Shown here: positions 19,326-30,900 of the stretch, in pieces | How positions within the stretch are numbered: position 1 is the stretch's first letter | Layout: each line of letters begins with the position of its first letter | Source: Microcystis aeruginosa Ma_SC_T_19800800_S464 | GTDB lineage: Bacteria; Cyanobacteriota; Cyanobacteriia; Cyanobacteriales; Microcystaceae | NCBI GenBank assembly: GCA_007095785.1 | Contig: SFBL01000030.1 | Span: 1-59,890, forward strand | Direction: 5' to 3' | Length of the DNA: 59,890 nucleotides | Notes under the pieces: model-generated | The model's database searches: none | Seen by the model: only the letters and a program-made list of their open reading frames with translations | Told to the model about the DNA's origin: nothing | Position numbers and translations under genes: made by a program

Positions 19326-19591
19326 GGCTCTCCTCGACTTTGTGTGATAATCAGTGCTTATCATTCGTAGGAGTCTTTTTCGGCAAGGCTTTGCAGACTA
19401 TATTCCCAGAAAATTATCCCTATTCTTCGGCTCTTCTCGACTTTGTGTGATAATTTTTGCTTATGGAATCGTGAAATGCTTATCGGGCAAGACTTTTAGG
19501 GCTATTTTGCGGATATTCTATCAGTATAGACCTCGTTTCCACACAGAAACCAGAAGAGCCATTCTTCTTGCTTACGGAAACGAGAAGAGCC
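19326..19591. mobile_element. Older MITE copy split by a second MITE
   Basis: GGCTCTCCTCGACTTTGTG at 19326 and GAGAAGAGCC ending at 19591 are the two ends of one element; its interior is opened by the insertion at 19429-19560. Without that insertion and one 7-bp duplication it would be 127 bp, the size of the copy at 58340. Flanks AATCCAACT and AATCAACT look like a mutated target duplication. Confidence 0.7.
19429..19560. mobile_element. 132-bp MITE with ISL3-like ends, inserted in an older copy
   Basis: It starts GGCTCTTCTCG and ends AGAAGAGCC (9-bp perfect terminal inverted repeats). It is flanked by identical 7-bp direct repeats ATTCTTC (19422-19428 and 19561-19567). It shares most of its sequence with the copy at 58340-58466. 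The GGCTCTTC terminus resembles ISL3-family ends. Confidence 0.85.
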
Positions 19592-20364
19592 AATCAACTT
19601 GCTGAAGTTGCGATAAAATACTAAAATCATTGCAAAGTTGGCGCTTTTGTGACCCTAGGATACTGGCTGGCCAAAATATGGGGATTAATCACGATCCTGT
19701 CTTGAAAGCTCCACACAATCTGAGTTCGGGATAGGGAAAGGGAGAGATGATATGCTGAAAAACAGAACACCATCCAGCTGTCTCGCCCTATGCTTAGGAT
19801 AGACGCTTTATTCTGTCCTGTCGATGACTTCTGCCCTATATTTGAACCTAAATTAACCTCAGTTCTATTCAGTCTTATAATATATCTTTGTTAGGTTGTT
19901 GCAACAGATAAAGACACTTTTTAGACCAATTCTCCAAAGTCTGACTACAAAAGTCTGCTCTCCCAAGCATCCCCAACTGTCTAAATTAAAAGCGGCAGAA
20001 TCTAGAATAGAAGGAATTTTAACTAAAATATTGGCTCAGGACTAAAAACACCCGTGTCTGCGGTTTAAATCTGGGTCTTAGCATTGATAATCCGACAATA
20101 TTCTGCCAAAATAAGCACCTAACAGGATGTTTCACCCCTATCCTGCCTAGGGGATTTTCGATGACAATTGCTGAGAGCTACTATATCATGGTAGATCACC
20201 TGTGATTCCTCAGACTGGCCAAGATAAAGATGGCAACAGGCAAAAATTAGGAAAAATCAGCGACAATCAAAACGGCAAGATCAAAAAAAATTCTATTCTA
20301 GATTGACCCTTTCAGCAGACCAACTATCCCACCCTTCTAGACAACGACCGTAAGGATAACTTCT
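19592..20364. other. Long noncoding interval upstream of glsF
   Basis: No gene was recognised in about 770 bp. The sequence has T/A-rich stretches such as CTTATAATATATCTTTG (about 19874-19890) that could include a minus-10 element. AAGGATAACTTCT just before the glsF ATG gives a Shine-Dalgarno site. No clear NtcA site (GTA-N8-TAC) was found by eye. Confidence 0.4.
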
Positions 20365-23300
20365 ATGGCGCAACAAAATAACCTAAAAATCGACAATATT
20401 CACCAAATTGATCCCTATTGGGGTCCCCGATGGCTCGTAGAAGAACGGGACGCTTGCGGAGTCGGTTTTATTGCCGATGTGCGCGGTTCGGGTAGCCATC
20501 AACTGATTGAACAGGCACTTTCGGCCCTCGGTTGTTTGGAACACCGGGGAGGCTGCAGCGCCGATCAGGATTCCGGTGACGGTTCCGGTATGATGACCGC
20601 TATCCCTAGAGCTATCCTCGCTCCTTGGTTCGCCGAAAATGGCTTAAATATGCCAGAATCTGAGCGACTAGGGGTGGGTATGGTCTTTCTTCCCCAAGCG
20701 GCCCAAGAACGCACCGACGCTAAAGCACATATCGAAGAAATTGTCAATAAATATAATATTAAGATTTTAGGTTGGCGCACTGTTCCCGTCCGGCCCGAAG
20801 TCCTGGGAAGACAAGCAAGGGAAAATCAACCCTACGTCGAGCAAATTCTGGTGACTTCCCCCGATTTAGCTGGTTCTCAATTCGATCGCCTACTCTATAT
20901 TGCCCGTTCTGAAGTCGGTAAGCAACTGGCCGATGATTTCTATTTCTGTTCCTTTTCCTGTCGCACCATTGTCTATAAAGGCATGGTACGGGGCGAAATC
21001 CTGCGAGAATTCTATCTAGACCTGCAAAATCCCGCCTATAGCAGTCAATTTGCTATTTATCACCGACGTTTTAGCACCAATACCCAACCAAAATGGCCCC
21101 TCGCTCAACCGATGCGCTTATTGGGTCATAACGGCGAAATTAACACCCTTTTGGGCAATATTAACTGGATGTCGGCCCGGGAACCCGCTTTAGAAACGGA
21201 AGGTTGGACCCACGAAGAATTACAATCCCTGACTCCCATTGTTAACCCCGCTAACAGCGACTCCTATAACCTCGATAGCGCCCTAGAATTATTGGTGAGA
21301 ACTGGTCGCAGTCCCCTAGAAGCGGCTATGATCCTAGTGCCGGAGGCCTACAATAATCAGCCGGATTTACAAGATTATCCCGAAATTATCGACTTTTACG
21401 AATACTATAGCGGTTTACAGGAACCCTGGGACGGTCCAGCTTTACTGGTATTTAGTGACGGGGGAATCGTCGGTGCTTGTTTGGATCGCAACGGTTTGCG
21501 ACCGGCCCGTTATAGCATTACTAACAACGGTTATATCGTCGTCTCCTCGGAAGCGGGAACTATTCCCCTCGATGAAACCACCATTATGGAAAAAGGTCGT
21601 CTCGGCCCCGGTCAAATGATCGCAGTTGACCTGGAAAAAGGCGAAATTAAGCGTAATTGGCCGATTAAACAGGAAATTGCCCGAGCTAATCCCTACGGTG
21701 AATGGGTGCAATCCCAACGTACCTTGATTGATAAAGAAACAGCGATCGACATTCCCGCTCCCAGCAATCTCCTTCCCCTGCAAACCGCTTTCGGTTATAC
21801 ATCCGAAGATGTGGATCTGATTATCGTTCCCATGGCAGAACAGGGAAAAGAACCGACTTTCTGTATGGGTGATGACACTCCCCTAGCAGTCCTCTCCAGT
21901 AAACCCCATCTTCTCTACGATTACTTTAAACAACGTTTTGCCCAAGTTACTAACCCTCCCATCGATCCTTTACGGGAAAGTTTAGTCATGTCCTTGACTA
22001 TGTATCTGGGACGACGGGGTAATATCCTTAAATTAGGGGTTGATGACGCACATTTACTGAAATTAGACTCTCCCCTGCTTAATAATGCGGAATTAGCCAA
22101 AGTTAAAACCTCTAGCTACAAAACAGCCGAACTTTCTACCCTTTATGATCTGACCACCGGACCGGGGGGATTAGAAACTGCGATCGCTAATTTGTGTGCT
22201 GAGGCCGCAAAGAAAGTAGAATCGGGAGCGGAAATTTTAATTCTCAGTGACAGAACTGCTCCTATTGACGAAAAAACTAGCTATATTCCCCCTTTATTGG
22301 CCGTTGGTGCCGTCCATCATCACCTGATTCGCTCACACTTGCGTTTAAAAGCTTCGATCGTGATCGATACGGCCCAATGTTGGAGTACCCATCACTTCGC
22401 TTGTCTAATTGGTTATGGTGCTTCCGCAGTTTGTCCCTATCTGGCCCTAGAAACGATCGCCCAGTGGTGGATCGAGCCAAAAACCCAGAAATTGATGGAA
22501 AACGGCAAATTAGAAGCTATTAGCCTCGAAAAAGCCCTAATTAATTACCGCAAATCCGTAGAAGCAGGATTACTGAAAATCCTCTCGAAAATGGGTATTT
22601 CTCTCCTATCTTCCTACCATGGGGCGCAAATTTTCGAGGCGATCGGATTATCGGCAGATTTAGTTAAACTAGCTTTTAACGGTACTACCAGTCGCGTCGG
22701 GGGTTTAAGCATTGCTGAGGTGTCCCAAGAAGCGATCGCATTCCACAGCAAAGCTTTCCCCAATCTTACCGCTAAAAAACTAGAAAACTACGGTTTTGTC
22801 AACTACCGTCCTGGGGGAGAATACCACATGAATTCGCCAGAAATGGCGAAAGCACTCCATAAAGCAGTGGCTGCTCACTCCCAAGGTGAAGGATACGACC
22901 ATTACGAAACCTATCGTCAAATCTTGCAGCAAAGACCTGTCACCGCTTTACGCGATCTATTAGAATTTAACAGCGATCGAGCCTCAATTGCCATCGAGGA
23001 AGTAGAATCGATCGAAAGTATCCTGCAACGCTTCTGCACAGGGGGAATGTCCCTAGGTGCCTTGGGCCGGGAAGCACACGAAACCCTAGCGATCGCCATG
23101 AATCGCATCGGAGGTAAGTCCAATTCCGGAGAAGGGGGAGAAGATCCGATCCGTTATACCAGCTTAAGCGATGTGGATGCAGAAGGACATTCTGTGACTA
23201 TGCCCCATCTAAACGGCTTAAAAAACGGTGATACGGCTAATTCTGCCATTAAACAGATAGCTTCGGGACGTTTTGGAGTCACTCCCGAATACTTAATGAG

Positions 23301-24966
23301 TGGAAAACAGCTAGAGATTAAAATGGCCCAAGGAGCAAAACCGGGAGAAGGAGGTCAATTACCCGGGAAAAAAGTCAGTTCCTATATTGCCATGTTACGG
23401 CGCTCAAAACCGGGAGTAACTTTGATTTCTCCCCCTCCTCACCACGATATCTACTCGATCGAAGATTTAGCGCAATTAATCTACGATTTACACCAAATTA
23501 ACCCCCGGGCCAAAGTTTCCGTCAAATTAGTGGCCGAGATCGGTATCGGCACAATTGCGGCCGGAGTTGCCAAAGCTAACGCTGATATTATCCAGATTTC
23601 TGGTCACGATGGTGGTACAGGTGCATCACCCCTAAGTTCGATTAAACACGCAGGTAGTCCCTGGGAATTGGGAGTAACGGAAGTGCATCGGATGTTAATG
23701 GAAAATCAACTGCGTCATCGGGTGATTTTGCGCGCAGATGGGGGACTAAAAACCGGTTGGGATATCCTCATGGCTGCTCTCATGGGTGCGGAGGAATTCG
23801 GTTTTGGTTCCATTTCTATGATTGCCGAGGGGTGTATCATGGCCCGCGTCTGTCACACGAATAATTGCCCTGTGGGAGTCGCTACCCAGCAGGAACGTCT
23901 CCGCGCTCGTTTTCCCGGAATTCCCGCTCATGTGGTCAATTTCTTCACTTTGGTGGCTGAGGAAACGCGGCAATTATTAGCGAAATTAGGCTATCACAGT
24001 TTAAATGAGGTGATTGGCCGGTCGGATCTGTTAAAAGTGCGCTCCGATGCTCGTTTAACTAAGACAGAATCTCTCAATCTCGATTGTTTGTTAAATTTAC
24101 CCGATGGCCGAGACCGCTCTTGGTTGCAGCACGAGGAAGTACATAGTAACGGTGCTGTTCTCGATGACGAGATTCTAGCAGATAGCGAGATGAAACAGGC
24201 GATCGAGCAACAGGAAACCGTCAGCAAAACCTACAGGATTGTCAATACCGATCGCTCCGTCGGGGCGAGAATTGCGGGGGTAATTGCCCAAAAATACGGT
24301 AATGACGGCTTTGAAGGCGAAATTAAGCTCAATTTCCAGGGTGCAGCTGGTCAAAGTTTCGGAGCATTTAATTTACCCGGTGTCAATCTCCATTTAGAGG
24401 GAGAAGCTAACGATTATGTGGGTAAAGGCATCTACGGCGGCGAAATTGTCATCGTACCGCCCCAAAACGCCAATTATCAGCCCGAAGATAACGCTATTAT
24501 CGGTAATACCTGTCTCTACGGGGCCACCGGTGGGGTATTATACGCTAATGGTCGCGCTGGTGAACGTTTTGCTGTCCGCAATTCCACCGCGAAAGCAGTT
24601 ATCGAAGGGGCCGGGGATCACCTCTGTGAATACATGACCGGTGGAGTAATTGTTGTGCTTGGTTCCGTCGGTCGCAACGTCGGCGCCGGGATGACGGGAG
24701 GATTAGCTTATATCCTCGACCAATCCCTACCGGAGAAACTTAACCCCGAAATTGTCAAGATTCAACGGGTTGCCACGGCAGCCGGCGCTGAACAGTTAAA
24801 ATCTTTAATTGAGGCTCATGTAGAACGCACTAATAGCCCCAAGGGTAAGTTAATTTTAGCTAATTGGGATAGTTATCTGGGTCAATTCTGGCAAGTGGTT
24901 CCCCCCTCGGAAGCGGATAGTCCCGAAGCGCAAATTAGCGCGGAGAAAACCTTAACTTCGGTGTAA
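20365..24966 (+). CDS. glsF: Ferredoxin-dependent glutamate synthase
   Basis: Fd-GOGAT makes two glutamates from glutamine and 2-oxoglutarate with reduced ferredoxin, the exit step of GS-GOGAT ammonium assimilation. The 1533-residue protein has a 30-residue propeptide before the catalytic Cys31 ([11 protein letters not shown]), which becomes the N-terminal nucleophile of the amidotransferase domain. The central and FMN domains include [26 protein letters not shown] and [14 protein letters not shown]. The 3Fe-4S ligands lie in [15 protein letters not shown]. The C-terminal beta-helix (GXXGXXXG repeats such as [14 protein letters not shown]-like turns) is complete. Length is typical for the cyanobacterial enzyme. 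A long upstream region suggests its own promoter. Confidence 0.97.
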   Translation: MAQQNNLKIDNIHQIDPYWGPRWLVEERDACGVGFIADVRGSGSHQLIEQALSALGCLEHRGGCSADQDSGDGSGMMTAIPRAILAPWFAENGLNMPESERLGVGMVFLPQAAQERTDAKAHIEEIVNKYNIKILGWRTVPVRPEVLGRQARENQPYVEQILVTSPDLAGSQFDRLLYIARSEVGKQLADDFYFCSFSCRTIVYKGMVRGEILREFYLDLQNPAYSSQFAIYHRRFSTNTQPKWPLAQPMRLLGHNGEINTLLGNINWMSAREPALETEGWTHEELQSLTPIVNPANSDSYNLDSALELLVRTGRSPLEAAMILVPEAYNNQPDLQDYPEIIDFYEYYSGLQEPWDGPALLVFSDGGIVGACLDRNGLRPARYSITNNGYIVVSSEAGTIPLDETTIMEKGRLGPGQMIAVDLEKGEIKRNWPIKQEIARANPYGEWVQSQRTLIDKETAIDIPAPSNLLPLQTAFGYTSEDVDLIIVPMAEQGKEPTFCMGDDTPLAVLSSKPHLLYDYFKQRFAQVTNPPIDPLRESLVMSLTMYLGRRGNILKLGVDDAHLLKLDSPLLNNAELAKVKTSSYKTAELSTLYDLTTGPGGLETAIANLCAEAAKKVESGAEILILSDRTAPIDEKTSYIPPLLAVGAVHHHLIRSHLRLKASIVIDTAQCWSTHHFACLIGYGASAVCPYLALETIAQWWIEPKTQKLMENGKLEAISLEKALINYRKSVEAGLLKILSKMGISLLSSYHGAQIFEAIGLSADLVKLAFNGTTSRVGGLSIAEVSQEAIAFHSKAFPNLTAKKLENYGFVNYRPGGEYHMNSPEMAKALHKAVAAHSQGEGYDHYETYRQILQQRPVTALRDLLEFNSDRASIAIEEVESIESILQRFCTGGMSLGALGREAHETLAIAMNRIGGKSNSGEGGEDPIRYTSLSDVDAEGHSVTMPHLNGLKNGDTANSAIKQIASGRFGVTPEYLMSGKQLEIKMAQGAKPGEGGQLPGKKVSSYIAMLRRSKPGVTLISPPPHHDIYSIEDLAQLIYDLHQINPRAKVSVKLVAEIGIGTIAAGVAKANADIIQISGHDGGTGASPLSSIKHAGSPWELGVTEVHRMLMENQLRHRVILRADGGLKTGWDILMAALMGAEEFGFGSISMIAEGCIMARVCHTNNCPVGVATQQERLRARFPGIPAHVVNFFTLVAEETRQLLAKLGYHSLNEVIGRSDLLKVRSDARLTKTESLNLDCLLNLPDGRDRSWLQHEEVHSNGAVLDDEILADSEMKQAIEQQETVSKTYRIVNTDRSVGARIAGVIAQKYGNDGFEGEIKLNFQGAAGQSFGAFNLPGVNLHLEGEANDYVGKGIYGGEIVIVPPQNANYQPEDNAIIGNTCLYGATGGVLYANGRAGERFAVRNSTAKAVIEGAGDHLCEYMTGGVIVVLGSVGRNVGAGMTGGLAYILDQSLPEKLNPEIVKIQRVATAAGAEQLKSLIEAHVERTNSPKGKLILANWDSYLGQFWQVVPPSEADSPEAQISAEKTLTSV

Positions 24967-24974
24967 TTTCTTTG

Positions 24975-25002
24975 GGGTGCGTTACGCTTTGTTAACGCAC
25001 CC
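24975..25002 (+). terminator. Terminator-like hairpin after glsF
   Basis: GGGTGCGTTA and TAACGCACCC form a perfect 10-bp stem with an 8-base loop; a T-rich run follows about 10 bp later. The same GGTGCGTT/AACGCACC palindrome recurs at 36322-36356. Confidence 0.6.
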
Positions 25003-25034
25003 ATTGATTAATTTTTTGACTGCGGAGTTGATTA

Positions 25035-25358
25035 ATGGCCATCCCCACCACCTATACTAGCTATACCCAAGCACAAGAACATTTTATTCAGGTTTTAGAA
25101 AAAGTAGAACTGGGAAACTCGATCGTTATTGTCCAACGTCAGGGTCATCATGATGTGGCCTTGATTGCTGCTGACGAATTATCCGCTTTATTAGAAGAAG
25201 TTTATCTTTTGCGCTCTCCAGCTAATGCTCAACGACTTTTTCAGGCCTTAAATTGGTCAAAAGAAAGATTATCTCAGACAGCTGCCACCACTTCTCTAGA
25301 AGAATTACGTCAAGAATTGGAGACCGAGATTGAGCAAGAAAAAGCCGCAGAAGTCTGA
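25035..25358 (+). CDS. Phd/YefM-family antitoxin, no adjacent toxin
   Basis: The 107-residue protein opens TTYTSYTQAQEHFIQVLEKV and has SIVIVQRQGHHDVALIAADELSALLEEVYLL, the canonical Phd/YefM fold: N-terminal DNA-binding dimer and C-terminal toxin-binding tail (acidic, Glu-rich, about 85-107). Such antitoxins normally precede a RelE/YoeB/Doc toxin. Here the next 180 bp contain no toxin gene, only about 100 bp of sequence readable in another frame that is too short to judge. It may be an orphan or act on a toxin elsewhere. It opens the defence-rich stretch. Confidence 0.8.
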   Translation: MAIPTTYTSYTQAQEHFIQVLEKVELGNSIVIVQRQGHHDVALIAADELSALLEEVYLLRSPANAQRLFQALNWSKERLSQTAATTSLEELRQELETEIEQEKAAEV

Positions 25359-25537
25359 AACCGAAATTGTGCGAGTTTGTCCTGAATTATCCCTAATCCA
25401 GTATCTCCAAATTGATTATATCGGGGCATATTAACATTAATTATCTAGACTACAGTTTTTATCGCTGCATAAGTCGGAACATTTGGTAAAATTAAGGATA
25501 TATTTACTTTGGCTATCTCTGGTGTCATAATTTTGCA

Positions 25538-27724
25538 ATGACAAACGAAAAACTCAGATTCATCGATCTTTTTGCTGGTATTGGAGGATTTAGATTAGCT
25601 TTTGAGAGCGTTGGTTATGACTGTGTATATTCTTGTGAAATAGACGATAACTGTCGAAAAGTATATTTCAATAATTTTCAAGAAATTCCCGATCAAGATA
25701 TTAAGAAAATTGCTATCCATGACCTGCCTGATTTTGAAGTGTTGACAGCAGGATTTCCCTGTCAACCCTTTAGCATTTCTGGAAAACGAGCCGGATTTAG
25801 AGATACAAGGGGAACTCTATTTTTTCACATTTGCGAAATAGTCGAATTAAAAAAGCCGAAAATAATTCTTCTGGAAAATGTTAAACACCTAATTCACCTC
25901 GACAAAGGCAAAAACTTAGATATTATTTTGCGTTCTTTGGAAGAATTGGGTTATTTAGTTGATTATAAGCTCTTAAATGCCAAGGATTTTGGGGTGCCGC
26001 AAAATCGAGAAAGAATTATTATTATTGCTACCCAAAATAAAAAATTTAATTTCAACTCATTAAAATATACTTCACCAATACCTAAGTTACGAGATTTTCT
26101 GTCTCCTCAAGGCAATTTTGAATACTTAGATAAAAAAGAATATACTCTCATTGATAATCCTACCTTACAACCATCAGGATTAATTTTTGTCGGTTATCGC
26201 AATAAAAGTATCTGGAAAAAAGGTATCAGACCAAATACAGAACATTTATCCCGGGTGCATCATCAACCTAACCGAATTTATTCGATCGATGGAGTACATC
26301 CCACTATACCATCTCAGGAAACATCTGGACGTTTTTTTATTTATATACCCGAACAAGATCAGGTGCGTAAATTAACTATCCAAGAATGCTATCGACTGAT
26401 GAAGTTTCCCGATAGTTTTCAAATTCATCCTAACTTAGCTGAGTCTTATAAACAGGTGGGTAATTCGGTTTGTATTCCCATGATTCAAGAGTTGGCTATT
26501 GCCATTAAGAAACATATTTTTGAAACCAATTCTAGAGTATCCTTAAAGGAGTTTTCTTTTTCTCGTCAGAATATTCAATTGGAAATTATCGGATTAGATT
26601 TTATGAACCATAAAGAAAAGTTATTAGAAATTTATGACCAATCCTTAAATTTAGATGATCGGCAACCACTGCTCCCTCAACCCTATCAAAACTATATCCA
26701 ACAAATTGCTACTAATTGCTCAAAACAAAAGGGAGTTTATACGGGTTTAATAACTTTATTAGTCCATAAAATTCTCTGTCCTAATCAAGATATTAGATAC
26801 CATCAAACTAATTTACCCGGAGGATTTTCAGGAAGAACTATTGATACTCAGTATATTACTCCCACCTTGAAACAATTGGGATTACCAGCTATGGCAGAAA
26901 GTGGCTGGCTAACTCGTTCTTTAGAACAACCCTTTCCCTATACTTTAGATTATCAAGGTAAAATTAGTAATCAAAAAACCAAAGATGCTTTTCTGGGTTT
27001 AATTGATTTTATTGAAACTAATCCTCAACAAGCTGAAGTTATTTTAAGGCTTTTACTTCATCAAGTTAATCAGATTATCCAGACCCAAAAGATTAAAATT
27101 TTGAAGATAGATAATCCTGAACCTTTTGCTATCAACACTTTGAGCAGTTGCTTGGAAAATCATTTTAGTTTCAATTATCAAACTCGTGGAGCTTCCAAAT
27201 TACCTGTTTTAGCTCTGTATGCAATTTATCAAAGGTTGATCATAGAAGTAGAAAGATACAAATCCTGCACATTAAAAGCTCTAGGCAGTCACACAGCTTC
27301 TGATCTAACTTCTGGTAGTGCAGGAGATATTGAGATTTTTGATAAAAATAAACAATTAGTAGAAGTTATTGAAATTAAGCATGGTAAGTACATTGATTTA
27401 CAAATTCTCCGAATTGCCAAAGATAAAATTATTAAATTTAATCCGAGAAGATATTATATCCTATCATCTTTTGATGTTAAATCCACAGAAGTGGAGTTAA
27501 TCATGTCCGAGATTCAAACTATCAAAAATAACCATGGTTGTCAAGTAATCACCAATGGTATTATACCGACAATTAAATATTATCTGAGACTGATATCATC
27601 TCCAGAAGAATTTATCAATAGCTATTCCCATCTGATTGAAATAGATTCGGAATTACAAACTATTCATAAATTAAAATGGAACGAAATTTTATCTAATCTT
27701 ATTCACCCAATTGAACAAATCTAA
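25538..27724 (+). CDS. DNA cytosine-5 methyltransferase fused to a PD-(D/E)xK nuclease domain
   Basis: Residues 1-325 form a C5 methyltransferase: motif I DLFAGIGGFRL (10-20), motif IV FPCQPFS with catalytic Cys75, motif VI LENVKHL (112-118), motif VIII QNRERIIII, a target-recognition region, and motif X YKQVGNSV. The remaining 400 residues are not methyltransferase. They contain SAGDIEIF and VIEIKHGK, giving Asp597, Glu612 and Lys614 with D-x14-ExK spacing, the signature of PD-(D/E)xK restriction endonucleases. The whole is best read as a single-chain type II restriction-modification protein. The recognition site cannot be told from sequence. The gene is AT-rich relative to glsF, suggesting acquisition. 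Confidence 0.8.
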   Translation: MTNEKLRFIDLFAGIGGFRLAFESVGYDCVYSCEIDDNCRKVYFNNFQEIPDQDIKKIAIHDLPDFEVLTAGFPCQPFSISGKRAGFRDTRGTLFFHICEIVELKKPKIILLENVKHLIHLDKGKNLDIILRSLEELGYLVDYKLLNAKDFGVPQNRERIIIIATQNKKFNFNSLKYTSPIPKLRDFLSPQGNFEYLDKKEYTLIDNPTLQPSGLIFVGYRNKSIWKKGIRPNTEHLSRVHHQPNRIYSIDGVHPTIPSQETSGRFFIYIPEQDQVRKLTIQECYRLMKFPDSFQIHPNLAESYKQVGNSVCIPMIQELAIAIKKHIFETNSRVSLKEFSFSRQNIQLEIIGLDFMNHKEKLLEIYDQSLNLDDRQPLLPQPYQNYIQQIATNCSKQKGVYTGLITLLVHKILCPNQDIRYHQTNLPGGFSGRTIDTQYITPTLKQLGLPAMAESGWLTRSLEQPFPYTLDYQGKISNQKTKDAFLGLIDFIETNPQQAEVILRLLLHQVNQIIQTQKIKILKIDNPEPFAINTLSSCLENHFSFNYQTRGASKLPVLALYAIYQRLIIEVERYKSCTLKALGSHTASDLTSGSAGDIEIFDKNKQLVEVIEIKHGKYIDLQILRIAKDKIIKFNPRRYYILSSFDVKSTEVELIMSEIQTIKNNHGCQVITNGIIPTIKYYLRLISSPEEFINSYSHLIEIDSELQTIHKLKWNEILSNLIHPIEQI

Positions 27725-27751
27725 ACTAGCGAGCTATACTATGGACAAAAT

Positions 27752-27805
27752 ATACCATCAGGGGTTACAGCTTTTCTCAAGATGAAGTGTAACCTAATTT
27801 GGTAT
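27752..27805. repeat. 54-bp imperfect palindrome after the methyltransferase-nuclease gene
   Basis: ATACCATCAGGGGTTACA (27752-27769) pairs with TGTAACCTAATTTGGTAT (27788-27805), with a 7-bp GGTTACA core and a 6-bp outer stem. It could be a tiny MITE or a terminator. Confidence 0.4.
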
Positions 27806-27972
27806 CGACGACCGACACCCGACACTTCAAAATCTGTCCCCACAAAAAACTTTTTCGGCAACACCTATCTAGATTACACTTTTTAAGTAGCTAGACACAA
27901 TTAATTACACATACTCTTGCCTTTTGCCTATCCTAACCAAGAAGTTAATTTTGTCCTATTACTTTATTACTC

Positions 27973-30900
27973 ATGAATCCCCTCGTCAACTATTTTCGCA
28001 ACCTGCAAGAAATCCACTCCTCCCAAGCAGCAGTAAAAGAAACTTCCTACTACGGCACTCTCGAAACTCTCCTCAACGAAATCGGTAAAACCCTAAAACC
28101 GCGAGTGCGCTGCATTATCAACCTCAGAAATCAGGGTGCAGGATTGCCGGACGGGGGACTTTTTAACGTCGATCAATTCCCCAAAAATCAAGAATTAGAG
28201 CCTTTTACGGCGGTTTTTCCCGAAAGAGGCGCGATCGAGATTAAGGGAACCAAAGAAGATGTCAAAAAAATCGCCGCCAGCGAGCAAGTACAAAAATACT
28301 GGCAAAAATACGGTCAAGTATTAGTCACCAATTATCGCGATTTTCTGCTCATCGGTCGCAATAGCCAAGGTCAACCGGTAGAATTAGAAGCCTATAGTTT
28401 AGCCCCGTCAGAAGCCGAGTTTTGGCTAAAAACCTCAAATCCATCCAAATTTGCCGCCGAACACGGTGATAGCCTCTTAGAATACCTAAAGAGAGTGCTT
28501 TTACAGGCGGCTCCTATCACCTCACCGGCTGATGTTGCTTGGTTTCTTGCTTCCTATGCGCGCGACGCAAAAGCACGCTTAGAACATCATTCCGATCTTC
28601 CCGCTCTGGCCAATATTCGTCAAGCTTTAGAAAATGCCCTAGGTATCAAATTTGAACAGGAACGCGGAGATAAATTTTTTCGTTCTACCCTCGTGCAAAC
28701 CCTCTTTTATGGTTTATTTTCTGCTTGGGTATTATGGCACAAGCAAAACCCCGATCGCCAGGATAATTTCGATTGGAAATTAGCAGCCTACTATCTCCAT
28801 GTTCCCATGTTAGCGATTCTTTTTGAGCAGATCGCCGCACCGAGTAAGTTAAAATCTTTGGGATTAGTAGAAGTTTTGAACTGGACCGGTGCAGCTTTAA
28901 ATCGAGTGCGACGAGAGGAATTTTTTCGTCAATTCGATGAAGGACAAGCGGTACAGTATTTCTATGAACCATTTCTGCAAGCTTTTGATCCCGATTTACG
29001 CAAGGAATTGGGAGTTTGGTACACTCCTCCGGAAATTGTTCGCTATATGGTAGCGCGAGTCGATCGAGTTTTACGAGAAGAATTAAATATCGAGGACGGT
29101 TTAGCTAATCCCGATGTTTATATTCTCGATCCTTGCTGTGGAACCGGTGCTTATTTAGTCGAGGTTTTGCGCTATATTACCAATACTTTACAGGAAAATG
29201 GCGCGGGTGCTTTAGCCATGGCTTTGGTAAAAAAAGCAGCTATCGAAAGAATTTTCGGTTTCGAGATTTTAACCGCTCCTTTTGTCGTCGCTCATCTACA
29301 ATTAGGTTTATTCCTGCAAAGTTTGGGTGTACCTTTAATAGAAGATAGTGAACGGGTTGGGGTTTATCTGACTAATGCTTTAACCGGGTGGCAACCCCCA
29401 GACGAGGAAAGCAAACAGAAAATTCAACAGCTACAATTAAATTTTCCGGAGTTAAATCAGGAACGAGAGGCAGCTGATGAAGTTAAGCGCGGTAAACCGA
29501 TTTTAGTTATTCTCGGTAATCCTCCCTACAATGCTTTTGCTGGAACCAGTCCCGCAGAAGAAGCAGGTTTAGTGGAAGTATATAAACAGGGTTTAATCTC
29601 CGATTGGGGGATTAAAAAGTTTAATTTGGATGATCTCTATGTGCGCTTTTTTCGTTTAGCAGAAAGATGTATCTCTGAAAATACCGGTAAAGGAGTTGTT
29701 TGTTATATTTCTAATTTTTCCTATCTCGCTGATCCTTCTTTTGTGGTGATGCGGCAAAGATTTTTACAAGAATTTGATCGTCTTTGGTTTGATTGTCTCA
29801 ATGGTGATAGTCGGGAAACGGGAAAGTTAACCCCTGAAGGTAATCCCGATCCTAGTGTTTTTTCTACTCAATACAATAAGGAAGGAATTAGAGTCGGGAC
29901 AACTATCGGATTAATGGTAAGAAAGGAAGTAAGGAATAAAAATATTGATGTCTATTTTCGCCATTTCTGGGGAGTTTCTAAACGAGAACAGTTATTAGAT
30001 AGTTTAAACAATCAAGATTTTGATGCTGGTTATCAAGTCTCTAACCCAGAAAAGTCTAATCGCTATTCTTTCCGTCCCTCCGATGTTTCTTCTCAATATT
30101 TAGCATGGCCAAAATTAACAGATTTATGTAAAGAACCACCTAGCAATGGATTAATGGAAAAAAGGGGAGGAGCATTAATTGATATTGATAAATCAAGTTT
30201 AGAAACAAGAATTAAAATGTATTATGATACTTCGATAACATGGGAAGAACTGAAAACATTAAAAACTGGATTAACGGAAGATGCTAGTGGATTTGAAGCT
30301 AAAAAAGTACGTTTAAAAGTTCAAAAATTAGAAGGTTTTCAACAAAATAACATTATACGCTATTTACTTCGACCTTTTGAAGTTAGATGGTGTTATTACA
30401 GCAAGATTAGTCCTTTATGGAATCGTTCCAGACCTGATTTCTGGTCACAATGTTGGGAAGGAAATTCATTTTTAATCAGTCGTTTTAAATCGGCAAAAAC
30501 TTCGGAAGGTTCACCCTTTTATTTTGCGATAGGATTATCTGACGATCATCTCTTATCTCCTGATGCTTCCTGTTTTCCTATTCGTCTAAGGACTAAATTA
30601 ACTGAAAATAAAACAGCCACACTATTCAATACACAAGAATTTATCGACACCACTCTAACAGCTAATCTCTCGGAGAAATCTCGTCAATACTTAAAGCAAA
30701 TTGGTATTAATAATCTCGAGGAAAATATCGAGAATGCTTCCTTAATTTGGCTGCACGCATTAGCTATTGGTTACTCTCCCTTATATTTACAAGAAAATGC
30801 CGACGGTATTCGTCAAGACTTTCCAAGAATTCCCCTTCCCAATAGCCAAGAATTATTAATTAAATCTGCCGAACTAGGACAAACGATCGCCTCTCTTTTA

